Shown: positions 8,844 through 17,912 of the stretch, piece after piece
Position numbering within the stretch: the first letter of the stretch is position 1
Layout: every line of letters starts with the position of its first letter
DNA from: Chloroflexi bacterium OLB13
Lineage (GTDB): Bacteria > Chloroflexota > Anaerolineae > Aggregatilineales > Phototrophicaceae
Assembly (NCBI GenBank): GCA_001567485.1
Contig: JZRA01000009.1
Location: 83,799 to 147,798 of the forward strand
DNA length: 64,000 bases
Direction of reading: 5' to 3'
Position numbers and translations under genes: made by a program
The notes under the pieces: model-generated
The model's input: only the letters and a program-made list of their open reading frames with translations
Told to the model about the DNA's origin: nothing
Database searches by the model: none

Positions 8844-9542
8844 ATGCAAATCCGCGATCTGAACTGGATGCAGCTTGCCGAATACCTCAAGACCGACGAC
8901 CGCTGTGTACTGCCGCTGGGCAGCACCGAACAGCACGCCTACTTGAGCCTGTGCGTCGATGACATCCTCGCCGAGCGTATCGCGGTTGAATCGGCCGAGC
9001 CGTTGGGCATCCCGGTGTTTCCGGTGCTGAACTACGGGATCACGCCGTACTTCCGCGCCTATCCGGGTTCGATCAGCCTGCGGGTCGATACCTATCTCCG
9101 CGTGATCCGCGACCTTCTCGACGGATTGGCGGAGCAGGGGTTCCGGCGTATCCTCATCGTCAACGGCCACGGCGGCAACAGCCCGGCCTCCGGGTACGTC
9201 GCCGAGTGGCTGGCCGACCATACCGGCTGCCGGGTCAAGTTCCACAACTGGTGGAGCGCGCCCAAGACCTACGCCAAAGTCCTTGAGATCGACCCGGTGG
9301 CCTCGCACGCGTCATGGATGGAGAACTTTCCGTGGACGCGCCTTCCCGGTGTGACGATGCCCGACGCGCAGAAGCCGGCGGTCGATATGGATCAGCTGCG
9401 GATGCTTCCGCCGTCCGGTGTGCGCGACCTGTTGGGCGATGGCAATTTCGCCGGCCTGTATCAACGCTCCGACTCCGACATGCTGGCGATCTGGCGCGTT
9501 GCCCTTGACGAGACACGCGCGCTGCTCGCTGAGGGGTGGTAG
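8844..9542 (+). CDS. Creatininase-family amidohydrolase
   Basis: 232 residues, preceded by GGAAG 7 bases before the ATG. The family metal motif appears as VLPLGSTEQHAYLSLCVDD; the usual GSTEQHG-P-HLP-D is altered (Ala-Tyr after His), but Glu, His and Asp remain. The second motif ILIVNGHGGNSPA is intact. Creatininase-family enzymes are Zn/Mn cyclic-amide or formamide hydrolases. In sugar gene clusters like this one the true substrate is usually not known. The stop is 3 bases before the SDR start, so the two form an operon. Confidence 0.85.
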   Translation: MQIRDLNWMQLAEYLKTDDRCVLPLGSTEQHAYLSLCVDDILAERIAVESAEPLGIPVFPVLNYGITPYFRAYPGSISLRVDTYLRVIRDLLDGLAEQGFRRILIVNGHGGNSPASGYVAEWLADHTGCRVKFHNWWSAPKTYAKVLEIDPVASHASWMENFPWTRLPGVTMPDAQKPAVDMDQLRMLPPSGVRDLLGDGNFAGLYQRSDSDMLAIWRVALDETRALLAEGW

Positions 9543-9545
9543 GCG

Positions 9546-10301
9546 GTGAACATCGAGTTTCACGGGAAAGTCGTGGTGGTGACAGGCGCGGCGCACGGCT
9601 TCGGCCGGGCGATGGCCGCGGCGTTCGCCGCCCGCGGCGCGGTGATCTGGGCTTGTGACCTGCTTGAGGACGAGCTGCGGGAGACATAGGACATCTGCCG
9701 CACCGCCGGGGCCGAGTGCAGTGTCAGGGCGTTCGATGCGCGCGACCAAGCCGCGATTCGCCAGTTCACCGGCGAGGTTGGACATGCCGATATCCTGATC
9801 AACAATGCGGGCGGCGTGTTGGGACACGTCGGGAAGCCGATCGAGCAGGTCACGTTCGCTGAGTGGCACGACATTCTCGCCGTGAATCTAAACGCAGCTT
9901 TCTGGTTCGCACAGAGCCTTGTGTCCGGGATGAAGGCGCAGGGCTTTGGCCGGATCATCAACATCTCCAGCGGCGCCGGCTTGAGCATCAGCTTGACCGG
10001 TATTCAAGCCTATGCCAGCGCGAAAGCCGGAGTGATCCAACTGTCGCGCCAGCTTGCGCACGAACTCGGCCCGTTCGGGATTACGGTCAACAGCATCGCG
10101 CCGGGCTTTGTGCGCTCAAATCCGAACACCGAACGGCAGTGGCAGTCCTACGGAGAGGATGGACAGAAGCGGCTGATCGAAGCGATTGCCATGCGCCGGC
10201 TCGGCACGCCGGACGACATCGCCCACGGCGCGCTGTTTTTCGCCTCGGACTACGCCGGGTGGATCACCGGGCAGGTGCTGGCGATCGACGGCGGCAAATG
10301 A
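9546..10301 (+). pseudogene. SDR-family dehydrogenase with an in-frame amber codon
   Basis: A GTG at 9546 opens a frame reading VNIEFHGKVVVVTGAAHGFG, the SDR cofactor motif TGxxxGxG. The frame hits TAG at 9687-9689 (codon 48) after LEDELRET, then continues in the same frame to a normal SDR end at 10301. Later motifs are all present: ADILINNAGG, INISSG, YASAKAGVIQLS (Tyr-x3-Lys) and GWITGQVLAIDGGK. Total length would be 251 residues, normal for the family. The amber could be a point mutation from CAG, AAG or GAG, or a base-call error. TAG is a genuine stop elsewhere, for example at 9540-9542, so codon reassignment is unlikely. Translation might restart at the ATG at 9816, but that product lacks the NAD(P) site. 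Confidence 0.85.
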
Positions 10302-10360
10302 CCCCATAGGAACCGGGGACGCCGGTCGCGCGGATAGGGCGAATCCATTCGCAGCGCAAC

Positions 10361-10391
10361 TTGATGCGCGTTCCCGTAAATGCGCTACAAT
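10361..10391 (+). promoter_or_regulatory. Possible promoter of the ribose-type importer operon
   Basis: A good -10 TACAAT (10386-10391) lies 36 bases before the binding-protein ATG. The best -35 is TTGATG (10361-10366), but the 19-base spacer is long. Confidence 0.35.
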
Positions 10392-10426
10392 CCCGCCCGA
10401 TCCCAAGTTGTTTGAAGGAGACTCCC

Positions 10427-11356
10427 ATGCTTAGGCGCTCACTCATTATTGCTGTCTTGCTGTTCGCCGTCGTGTTCGGCGGCGCGGCGGCGCAGGACGC
10501 GCCCACCATCGCCGTCGTGACGCCGTATCTCGCCCAACCGGGTACGCAGTTCATGGTCGAAGCCTTCCAAGCGGCCGCCGCGGAGAAGGGGTGGAATGTC
10601 TCGGTCATCGACACTGCTGGCGACGTGCCCGCCGTCAACGCACGCATTCAGGACGTTGTGACGCAGGGCGTCGATGCGATTGTCATCAACGTTGATCCGT
10701 CGCAGGCGCCGGCGCTGGCGGAGGCGGTCGAAGCGGGAATCCCCGTGTTTGGCATGGACGCCGGAAGCGCGCCGGAAGTGCTTGTCAACGTGACCAGCAA
10801 CGGTTACGAGATGGCGGCCGTCACGGCGACCTATGTCGTCGATCGCCTGAACGGCGCGGGCCGCGTCGTGATGTTCGGCTTTAACCCGTACCCGCCGGTG
10901 CAGAAGCGCGGCGTGATCGCGGAAGCAATCTTCGGCAACACCCCGGACATCGAGGTGATCGAGTTCATCGAGCCGGACGTGACCGACGGCGGTATCGCCG
11001 ACTCGCGGGCGCGGATGGAGGCGATCCTCGCGGCGAACCCCGAGCCGGGCAGCATCTCGGCGGTGTGGGCGGCGTGGGATCAGCCGGCGCTCGGCGCGCT
11101 GCAAGCCATCGAGGCCGCCGGCCGCGAGGGTGAGGGTATCGTCATCACCGGTATCGACGCCAACCCGCAGGCGCTTGAGGCGATCTGCGCGGGCGGCAAT
11201 TTCGAGGCCAGCATCGCGCAGGACTTCACCGGAATCGGCGGTCTTGTCGCCGAACAGATCGAGCGTTATCTTGCGGGCGAGACGCTCACGCAGGCGGTTG
11301 TGTATGCGCCGACGACGCTCATCACCGCGGCTAACGCGGCCTGCCCGGCTCAATAG
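10427..11356 (+). CDS. Sugar ABC transporter substrate-binding protein, RbsB type
   Basis: 309 residues from the ATG at 10427, which has GAAGGAG 6 bases upstream. A signal peptide MLRRSLIIAVLLFAVVFGGA ends at AAAQD. The mature protein has the type I periplasmic-binding fold of ribose, xylose and galactose binders: TIAVVTPYLAQPGTQFMVEA, VDAIVINVDPSQAPALAEA, IPVFGMDAGS, SAVWAAWDQPALGALQAI and ITGIDANPQALEAI. There is no lipobox Cys, so it is secreted or held by its uncleaved helix. It is the first gene of a binding protein - ATPase - permease - kinase operon that would import and phosphorylate a pentose or polyol. Confidence 0.93.
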   Translation: MLRRSLIIAVLLFAVVFGGAAAQDAPTIAVVTPYLAQPGTQFMVEAFQAAAAEKGWNVSVIDTAGDVPAVNARIQDVVTQGVDAIVINVDPSQAPALAEAVEAGIPVFGMDAGSAPEVLVNVTSNGYEMAAVTATYVVDRLNGAGRVVMFGFNPYPPVQKRGVIAEAIFGNTPDIEVIEFIEPDVTDGGIADSRARMEAILAANPEPGSISAVWAAWDQPALGALQAIEAAGREGEGIVITGIDANPQALEAICAGGNFEASIAQDFTGIGGLVAEQIERYLAGETLTQAVVYAPTTLITAANAACPAQ

Positions 11357-11372
11357 CACGACGATATCTCCA

Positions 11373-11404
11373 TGTCCGGGCAGGCGGTCAGTTCTGCCCG
11401 GACA
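11373..11404 (+). promoter_or_regulatory. Intra-operon hairpin after the RbsB-type gene
   Basis: A perfect 11-bp stem, TGTCCGGGCAG (11373-11383) and CTGCCCGGACA (11394-11404), with a 10-base loop. It occupies the 64-base gap before the ATPase gene. No T-run follows, so read-through with 3'-end protection is more likely than full termination. Confidence 0.6.
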
Positions 11405-11420
11405 GGCCAATTAACGTATC

Positions 11421-12959
11421 GTGCAATCCGAAAATCTGCTCCACATTCAGCGTGCCAGCAAGACCTACAGCGGTGTGCCGGCCTTGCTTGATGTCGACCT
11501 CGAACTGCGTGCCGGAGAAGTTCACGCGCTGATGGGCGAGAACGGCGCCGGCAAGTCAACGCTCATCAAGATTCTGGCAGGCGTGACACCGCCCGACTCC
11601 GCCGAGATCCACGTCCGCGGCGAGCGTGTGCATATCGCCAGCCCGCAGGCGGCCTTCGACCACGGCCTGCGCTTCATTCATCAGGAGCTGCATGCCGTCC
11701 CACAGCTCAGCGCCGCCGAGAACATCTTCCTCGGCCATGATTACCCGACGGCGCTCGGCGTCAAAGTGCGCTGGCGGCGGCTGTACGACATGGCGCGCGA
11801 AACGCTCGGCCGTTTGGGGATCACGCATATCGACCCGCGCACGACGATGGCCCACCTCAGCCCCGGCGACCAGATGCTCGTCAACATCGCGCACGCATTC
11901 GTCGGCGATGATTTCACGCGTGCCGGCGAACGCGCGCTGATCTACGTGATGGACGAGCCGACCGCGGCATTGACCGGGGCTGAAAGCGCCCAGTTGTTCG
12001 ACGTGATCGGGCGGCTGCGCGCGCGGGGCAGCGCGGTGCTGTACGTCTCGCACCGCATGGACGAAATCTTTCAGATCGCCGACCGTGTGACGGTGCTGCG
12101 TGACGGTCAATTGGCCGGCACGCGTGACCGCGCCTCCGTTACCCCAGCCGAGATCATCCTGCTGATGACCGGGCGCGAGCTGACGCAGCTCTTTCCGCCG
12201 CGCATGGGGCAGATCGGCGCGGAAGTCGTGCTCGACGTGCAGGGCGTGACCACCGCGGCCGTGAACGGCATCTCGTTCACTGTGAAAGCGGGCGAAATCG
12301 TGGGTGTGACCGGGCTGGCGGGATCGGGCATGGGGGCGCTGCTGCGCGCGCTGATCGGCGCGGATCGCCGCGCTGCCGGTAGGGTGATGCTCGACGGCGT
12401 GCCGTTGAAACGCGGCTCGCCCGCGCACGCTTGGGATCGACAGGTCGCGTATGTGCCGGAGGAACGCCGTTCGCAGGGGCTTGTGCTCTCGCACAGCGTT
12501 TCGAACAACATCACGCTGCCGCAGCTGAAACGCCTCAGCCGTGCGGGCGCGCTGCTTGCGCACGGGCGCGAACGCGCGACAACACGCGAGCTGAGTGAGT
12601 CGGTGCGCCTCAAAGCGCGTGGGCCGCGCCAGATCGTGCGCGACCTCAGCGGCGGCAATCAGCAGAAAGTCGTGTTTGCGCGCGCGCTGGCACGGCCACC
12701 CAAGCTGCTGCTGCTCGGTGAGCCGACACGCGGTGTCGATATCGGCGCGAAGCTCGACATCTACCGCCTGATTCGCCAGATCAGCGCGCAGGGGACGGCG
12801 ATCGTGCTGGCCTCGACCGACCTGCCGGAGCTGATCGGCATGACCGACCGCATCCTGATCCTGCGCGCCGGACGGCTTGCCGATGTCGTGCCGTCCGCCG
12901 GCGAGACGCCCGAACGCCTCTTATCCCGCTGCTATGGAGATGCCGCGTATGCTGGCTGA
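11421..12959 (+). CDS. Sugar ABC transporter ATP-binding protein with two ATPase domains, RbsA/MglA type
   Basis: 512 residues from a GTG at 11421; no clear ribosome site precedes it, and translation may depend on the upstream gene. Domain 1 has Walker A GENGAGKST, a signature region LSPGDQMLVNIA and Walker B LIYVMDEPTAALT. A stretch FVGDDFTRAGERA between signature and Walker B looks like a small insertion. Domain 2 has the usual degenerate P-loop GLAGSGMGALLRAL, the signature LSGGNQQKV and LLLGEPTRGVDIGAK, where Gly replaces the Walker B Asp. Domain 2 of this family is normally still conserved at that Asp, so this substitution is unusual. It powers the permease encoded next, whose start overlaps this gene by 11 bases. 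Confidence 0.92.
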   Translation: MQSENLLHIQRASKTYSGVPALLDVDLELRAGEVHALMGENGAGKSTLIKILAGVTPPDSAEIHVRGERVHIASPQAAFDHGLRFIHQELHAVPQLSAAENIFLGHDYPTALGVKVRWRRLYDMARETLGRLGITHIDPRTTMAHLSPGDQMLVNIAHAFVGDDFTRAGERALIYVMDEPTAALTGAESAQLFDVIGRLRARGSAVLYVSHRMDEIFQIADRVTVLRDGQLAGTRDRASVTPAEIILLMTGRELTQLFPPRMGQIGAEVVLDVQGVTTAAVNGISFTVKAGEIVGVTGLAGSGMGALLRALIGADRRAAGRVMLDGVPLKRGSPAHAWDRQVAYVPEERRSQGLVLSHSVSNNITLPQLKRLSRAGALLAHGRERATTRELSESVRLKARGPRQIVRDLSGGNQQKVVFARALARPPKLLLLGEPTRGVDIGAKLDIYRLIRQISAQGTAIVLASTDLPELIGMTDRILILRAGRLADVVPSAGETPERLLSRCYGDAAYAG

Positions 12960-13953
12960 CCGTGCTCAACGATCCCGGCCGGCTGTGAACTGGGGGCGTT
13001 TTCTGCGCTCGTTCGGCACGCTGATCGGGTTCCTGCTGATCGTCGTCTTCTTCTGGTCACAGCGGCCGGCGACGTTTATGAGCGTGCGCAATCTGCTCAA
13101 CATCACCCAACAGGTCAGCATTCTTGGCATCGTCGCCTTCACGATGACGGTCGTGATGGTCGTCGGCGACTTCGACCTCAGCGTCGGGACGATGGCGAGC
13201 CTGTCGGGGATTATCGTCGGGCTGATGCTGCAGAACGATCACGCGCTGGGCACGGCGATTCTGGTTGCCTTGCTGGCCGGCGCGGCGGGCGGGATTCTTA
13301 ACGGCGTGCTGATCGCCTACGTCGGCATCCTGCCGTTCGTGGCGACGCTGGCGACGCTGACAGTCTTTAGCGGCGCGGCGTCCTCGCTCAGCGGCGGGCG
13401 CACCATCTTCGGGCAGGTGTTCCCCGACGGACTGGTCGACTTCGCCAATGGCGGCATTCCCCTGCTGACGCTGAACGAGCAGGTCGTCCGGATTCCCCAC
13501 CTGACCCTCATCGCGCTGATCGTGCTGGCGGTCGTGTGGTTCGTGCTGGAACAGACCGTGTTCGGGCGCAGGTTGTATGCCATCGGCGGCAACATGGAGG
13601 CGTCACGGCTGGCCGGCGTGCGCGTGCGTTTTCTGCGCCTGCTGACGTTCGTCATTACGGGGCTGGGCGCGTCGTTGGCCGGCGTCGTGCTGACAAGTCA
13701 GCTGGCGACCGCCAACCCGACGTTGGGTGACGGGTTGATGCTCAACGCAATCGCCGCCGTCTTTCTCGGCATGACGATGAGTCAGGAAGGCGAGCCGCGC
13801 GTGTTGGGGACGCTTGTCGGCGTGCTGCTGATCGGCGTGCTTGCCAACGGCTTTACGCAGGTCGGCGTCGATACCTACGTGCAGCGCATTCTGACCGGTG
13901 TCATCATTATCGCGTCGGTCACGCTCAGCAGCATTTCACGACGGCGAAGCTAG
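12949..13953 (+). CDS. Sugar ABC transporter permease, RbsC type
   Basis: 334 residues from the ATG at 12949, preferred because GGAG lies 9 bases upstream; in-frame ATGs at 12934 and 12940 are alternatives. About eight to ten hydrophobic helices are visible. Family motifs include NLLNITQQVSILGIVAFTMT, VGDFDLSVGTMASLSG (the DLSVG motif of BPD_transp_2 permeases), GILNGVLIAYVGILPFVATL, YAIGGNMEASRLAGV and RVLGTLVGVLLIGVL. It overlaps the ATPase gene and is followed 18 bases later by the sugar kinase. Confidence 0.93.
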   Translation: MLADRAQRSRPAVNWGRFLRSFGTLIGFLLIVVFFWSQRPATFMSVRNLLNITQQVSILGIVAFTMTVVMVVGDFDLSVGTMASLSGIIVGLMLQNDHALGTAILVALLAGAAGGILNGVLIAYVGILPFVATLATLTVFSGAASSLSGGRTIFGQVFPDGLVDFANGGIPLLTLNEQVVRIPHLTLIALIVLAVVWFVLEQTVFGRRLYAIGGNMEASRLAGVRVRFLRLLTFVITGLGASLAGVVLTSQLATANPTLGDGLMLNAIAAVFLGMTMSQEGEPRVLGTLVGVLLIGVLANGFTQVGVDTYVQRILTGVIIIASVTLSSISRRRS

Positions 13954-13971
13954 ACGGCAAAGGGGCTTTTG

Positions 13972-15435
13972 ATGAACGACACGTTGTGGCTGGTGCTGGA
14001 TGTCGGAAGCAGTGGGGTCAAAGCCGCGCTGATGGATGACGGCGGCGGCATCGTCATCACTGCCGACGCGCCGTATTCGACATTCAGCGCGGAGGGCGGC
14101 GTGGTCGAACAGGATGCGGATGCGTGGTGGAAGGCCGTGATCGACGCCTGCCATCACCTCGGCCATGACCGCGCGAAGGTCGGCGCGGTCAACGTGACCG
14201 GTCAGATGCAAGACCTCGTGATGCTCGATGCGGCGGGCGCGCCGGTACATCCAGTCATCCTCTACAGCGACACGCGGGCGAAGCACGAAGCGGCGGAGAT
14301 CCACGCGCGGTTCGGCCCGCACCGCCTGCGCGCTTTGACCGCCAATTCACAGGGAGCCGATGCGCTGTATGCCAAGCTGCTGTGGGTACAGCGACATGAG
14401 CCGGACGTGATGATGCGCACGCAGATCGTGTTGTTCGGCGGCGCGGACGCCGTGTGCTATCGCCTGACCGGCGCGGCGACCTGTGACACGACGACGGCCT
14501 CGACGACGGGGATCTTCGACATCCGCGCGCGCCGCTGGTTCGACTCCCCTCTGCTGGCAGCGGTTGGGATCGAAGCGTGGGCCTCGCGGCTGCCAACGGT
14601 CGTTGCGGGCGGGGCGGTGGTTGGCACGGTGAGCGCAGACGCCGCCGCTGCGCTCGGCATCCCGGCCGGCATCCCCGTTCACCACGCGCCGGGTGACGCC
14701 GGGGCGACGACGTTGGGCGCGGGCAGCGGCGAGATCGGCCGGGCCTACGTCTACGCCGGAACCAGCGGCTGGGTCGGCTTCAGCGCGGAGACGCCCGGCT
14801 CGCCCGATCATGGGGTGTTCACGCTGGCGCATCCACGCGCCGGCCGTTACATGCACGCGGCGCCGCTGCTCACGGCCGGCGGCAACTTGGACTGGGCGAT
14901 GAGCGTGTTCGACGCGCACGATTACGCCGCGTCTATCGATGCGGCGCTGAACGGGCCAATTACCGGTGTGACGTTTCTGCCGTATCTGAACGGCGAGCGC
15001 GCGCCGTTCGTCGACCCGCTGGCGCGCGCGGCATTTATCGGGATCAGCCCCAGCGTTGGCCGGGCCGACCTGATCCGCGCCGTGCTGGAAGGCGTCGTGT
15101 TCGGCTACCGGCACGTGCTCGACGCGCTGATGGCCGAACCGTTGGAACGCCTGATCCTGACCGGCGGCGCGACACGCTCCGGGGCGTGGTGTCAGCTCTT
15201 CGCGGATATTCTCGGCGTGCCCATCGTGCTGATCGACGGCGCCGAACACGCTTCACTTCGCGGGGCCATGCTGTCGTCTCAGGTCGCGCGTGGATCGCGT
15301 GCGGATTACACGCTGAGTCTGCCTGAACGCAGCGTCTATGCCCCCGATCGTCAGCATGCCGCGCAGTACGACCGCAAGTATACGGTGTACCGCGCGGCGT
15401 ATCCGGCGCTCAAGCCGCTGTTCGGGATGGGTTAA
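13972..15435 (+). CDS. FGGY-family carbohydrate kinase, xylulokinase-like
   Basis: 487 residues from the ATG at 13972, with AAAGGGGC upstream. The phosphate-1 motif is LDVGSSGVKAALMDDGG. Other family stretches are GGVVEQDADAWWKAV, VNVTGQMQDLVMLD, ILYSDTRAKHEA, the catalytic Asp region HHAPGDAGATTLGAGSGEIG and LILTGGATRSGAWCQLFADI. It would phosphorylate the sugar or polyol delivered by the upstream RbsABC-type importer, trapping it in the cytoplasm. Xylulokinase-like is the nearest group I recognise; the actual sugar is not determinable from sequence alone. Confidence 0.92.
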   Translation: MNDTLWLVLDVGSSGVKAALMDDGGGIVITADAPYSTFSAEGGVVEQDADAWWKAVIDACHHLGHDRAKVGAVNVTGQMQDLVMLDAAGAPVHPVILYSDTRAKHEAAEIHARFGPHRLRALTANSQGADALYAKLLWVQRHEPDVMMRTQIVLFGGADAVCYRLTGAATCDTTTASTTGIFDIRARRWFDSPLLAAVGIEAWASRLPTVVAGGAVVGTVSADAAAALGIPAGIPVHHAPGDAGATTLGAGSGEIGRAYVYAGTSGWVGFSAETPGSPDHGVFTLAHPRAGRYMHAAPLLTAGGNLDWAMSVFDAHDYAASIDAALNGPITGVTFLPYLNGERAPFVDPLARAAFIGISPSVGRADLIRAVLEGVVFGYRHVLDALMAEPLERLILTGGATRSGAWCQLFADILGVPIVLIDGAEHASLRGAMLSSQVARGSRADYTLSLPERSVYAPDRQHAAQYDRKYTVYRAAYPALKPLFGMG

Positions 15436-15463
15436 GGTACGCTACCTCGCGGATGTTTTACGA

Positions 15464-16723
15464 TCACGCGCTTTCGAACGCGAGGGGACGACGGCGATGA
15501 AAGACAGCGACGACGCTTGCGCCGGTGGCGAAGATACTAACCGCGACGATCGTATACACCATGCCGAAGCCGTGGTTTTGCTGGAGGTATCCGCTGATGA
15601 GCGTCGCCACATACCAACCGATGTTCCACATCACCATGCTCATACTGCTGAGGTTGTTGTGCAGCTCCGACGGCAGATGATCCAGCGTCAGCGGCTGGAA
15701 CAACGGCTGCATGCAGTTACGGAACGAGATGGCGAAGATGAAGGCCATTACGCACAGCGCCAGCGTGGACGACACTGCCATGATCTGAAACGATACGGCG
15801 GCGATAGAGAGCAGGATGCCCAGTGACCACGCGCGGCCGTAGCGCCGTTCCCACCACGGGTTGAGCATGGGAATAAGCGCCATGCCGAACCAGCCGATGC
15901 TGAGGATCGTGCCGACTCCATCATCCGGCACGCCGAACTGTGTGCGGAAGAACAGGTTGTAGAACGGGAACGTCAGGCCGCCGGTGAAGCCGAAGCCGAG
16001 CATGGGTAGAGTCATCACCGTGAGCTTGCGCCACGGCACGGCTGTGCGTGACGGTTCGGCCGTACGCGCGACCGCACGCGGTTTGCGGCCTGACCGCACG
16101 AACCGGAATGGAATCAAGCCGGTCAGGATAAGGAAAGCCCCGATTGCGATGGTCGAACCATAGGCGAAGGGCGTCTGCGCGCTGGCCGGGCCGGCCGCCG
16201 GAACCCCGTGGCCGGCCGCGCTGACGACAAGTGCTGGCAGATAACCGCCAATGAAACTGCCTGCCGCCATCATCGCCATGGCGATGACGTTGTGCAGCGC
16301 GAAAAAGTGCGTTCGTCGTTCCGCCGGCACCAGCGTCATCATCATCGGTGCGACGGCGATCTGCTGGCCGCCGTAGAATAAGCCGACCATGAACTGCGCG
16401 ACGATCAGCATTACCAGCGACGGAAAGGCGATCTCAAGCAGCATCATTGCGGCGATGCCGGCCGTCGAAATCGCGAGCATCCGGTGGACGCCGGTGCGGT
16501 TGGCGAGGATACCGATGGGGATGCTGGTCAGCAAGCCGGCCAAGCGCGGCTGAGATTGCAGCACGCCAATTGTCGCGGGATCATGACCGAGGCTGACGAA
16601 ATAGAAGTTGAGCACGACATCCGCGACGCCAAAATAGCCGATGTGCAGCGCCGCGCTGTAGAGCAGAAACAACCAGACTTCACGATCTCGCGGTAAGAGG
16701 CCGCGAACCCGGCTGTTGATCAT
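15464..16723 (-). CDS. Major facilitator superfamily transporter
   Basis: 419 residues with about twelve hydrophobic segments in two six-helix halves separated by a charged loop (VRSGRKPRAVARTAEPSRTA, about residue 215). The loop between helices 2 and 3 reads GILANRTGVHRML, an MFS signature variant. No substrate motif is recognised. No ribosome site is seen before the ATG at 16723. It is convergent with the kinase gene (28-base gap) and follows the lactonase gene on the same strand after a 288-base spacer. Confidence 0.88.
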   Translation of the reverse strand: MINSRVRGLLPRDREVWLFLLYSAALHIGYFGVADVVLNFYFVSLGHDPATIGVLQSQPRLAGLLTSIPIGILANRTGVHRMLAISTAGIAAMMLLEIAFPSLVMLIVAQFMVGLFYGGQQIAVAPMMMTLVPAERRTHFFALHNVIAMAMMAAGSFIGGYLPALVVSAAGHGVPAAGPASAQTPFAYGSTIAIGAFLILTGLIPFRFVRSGRKPRAVARTAEPSRTAVPWRKLTVMTLPMLGFGFTGGLTFPFYNLFFRTQFGVPDDGVGTILSIGWFGMALIPMLNPWWERRYGRAWSLGILLSIAAVSFQIMAVSSTLALCVMAFIFAISFRNCMQPLFQPLTLDHLPSELHNNLSSMSMVMWNIGWYVATLISGYLQQNHGFGMVYTIVAVSIFATGASVVAVFHRRRPLAFESA

Positions 16724-17011
16724 AGGGTTCTGTTTTGACTATCCGTTTGCTGCCGATAAAGTCGTATCGATGTGGTTTAGCACATCGGGATTTGCTATTG
16801 ATCGCGACCGTCCGTTTCGCGCCGATCACTCCATCTGCGCCGCGACAGCTCACATTTTCGATGACGGTTGAAGCCTTGTATAGGTCCGCGCCAAGTGGTT
16901 CTCAAACTGGTGACCAGATGCAGCGGTTTTAAGGTGATTTGTCGAGGTCGTATTTGGGCTGGCGCTTACAATCGGGTGTGAGGGGCGTCTCTTATGTTTC
17001 TGGTGATGCGC
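16724..17011. other. Non-coding spacer
   Basis: 288 bases between the MFS start and the lactonase stop. Composition is less GC-rich than the flanks. I see no convincing gene, hairpin or promoter hexamer pair, although the MFS promoter must lie here or upstream. Confidence 0.5.
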
Positions 17012-17875
17012 CTACCCCGCGAACTCCGGCTCCGGCTGGCCGGGCACGTCGACTTGAAGCCGGAACAGGTTGCCAGCGTAGGGCTGAGGCATCGAGTCGT
17101 TTTCGGCCGGCGCGGCCGATGTGATGTACAGCTCGGTCAGGTTCGGCCCGCCGAAGATGCAGCTCGTCACACGCGCCACCGGCAGCGGCACGACGCGGTC
17201 GATCGAACCGTCCGGCGCGTAGCGTGTCAGCCGCCACCCGTCCCAATGCGCGCTCCACACATATCCGGCGCTGTCAATCGTGAGGCCGTCCGGCACGCCG
17301 AGCGATGTCGGCACGTCCGCGAATACACGGCGGCCGCTGATCGCCCCACTGGCGAGGTCGTACTGATACGCGTAGATCTTGCGGGGCGGCGAATCGGTGA
17401 ACAGCATCGTCTTGCGGTCGGGCGACCACGCGATGCCGTTCGACACGCTGAAGCCGCTGTCCATCTCGTGCACGGAGTGGTCGGCATCGAACCGGAGCAG
17501 CGGCGCGGCGTATTCGTTGGCCGTGACGCCGCCGATCCAGAACCGTCCGGCTGGATCGACGGCGCCGTCGTTGAAACGCATCTCTGGCTTGTCGGCGGGG
17601 AACGGCTCCGCGAGGGTTTCGACACCCGCCGACGATCCGTCCCAGTAGGCCAGTTTGCGGCGCATCGCCAGCACGAACCCGCCCGACTTGCGAATTGCGA
17701 TGCACGTCACCCAATCATCAAATACCGTGCTCTGGTGCGCGCCGCTTGCAGGGTGATAGCTGTGGACAATGCCGGCGAACGCGTCGACCCAATACAGCTG
17801 TTGATCGCGCGCGCTCCACAGCGGCCCCTCGCCCAAGCGGCATTTGACCGGTAGGACGTGCTCAACCGCCGTCAT
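17012..17875 (-). CDS. SMP-30/gluconolactonase/LRE family protein
   Basis: 287 residues forming a six-bladed propeller by family. The four metal and catalytic residues are in place: Glu in CRLGEGPLW (about 19), Asn in MRFNDGAVD, Asn in SVSNGIAWSPD and Asp in GVPDGLTID. These enzymes hydrolyse sugar lactones with a divalent cation in the cytoplasm. The gene is 37 bases after the MalG-type permease gene and co-directional, so it probably acts on an oxidised form of the sugar imported by that system. Confidence 0.93.
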   Translation of the reverse strand: MTAVEHVLPVKCRLGEGPLWSARDQQLYWVDAFAGIVHSYHPASGAHQSTVFDDWVTCIAIRKSGGFVLAMRRKLAYWDGSSAGVETLAEPFPADKPEMRFNDGAVDPAGRFWIGGVTANEYAAPLLRFDADHSVHEMDSGFSVSNGIAWSPDRKTMLFTDSPPRKIYAYQYDLASGAISGRRVFADVPTSLGVPDGLTIDSAGYVWSAHWDGWRLTRYAPDGSIDRVVPLPVARVTSCIFGGPNLTELYITSAAPAENDSMPQPYAGNLFRLQVDVPGQPEPEFAG

Positions 17876-17912
17876 GTGTTTTTCAGACTCCTGCCGGTCA
17901 TGGCGCGCTGAA

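Noticed and set aside
9546..10301. Amber codon reassignment or programmed read-through in the SDR gene
   Set aside because: TAG ends several intact genes here, including the one immediately upstream, and no read-through signal such as a selenocysteine-type hairpin is apparent.
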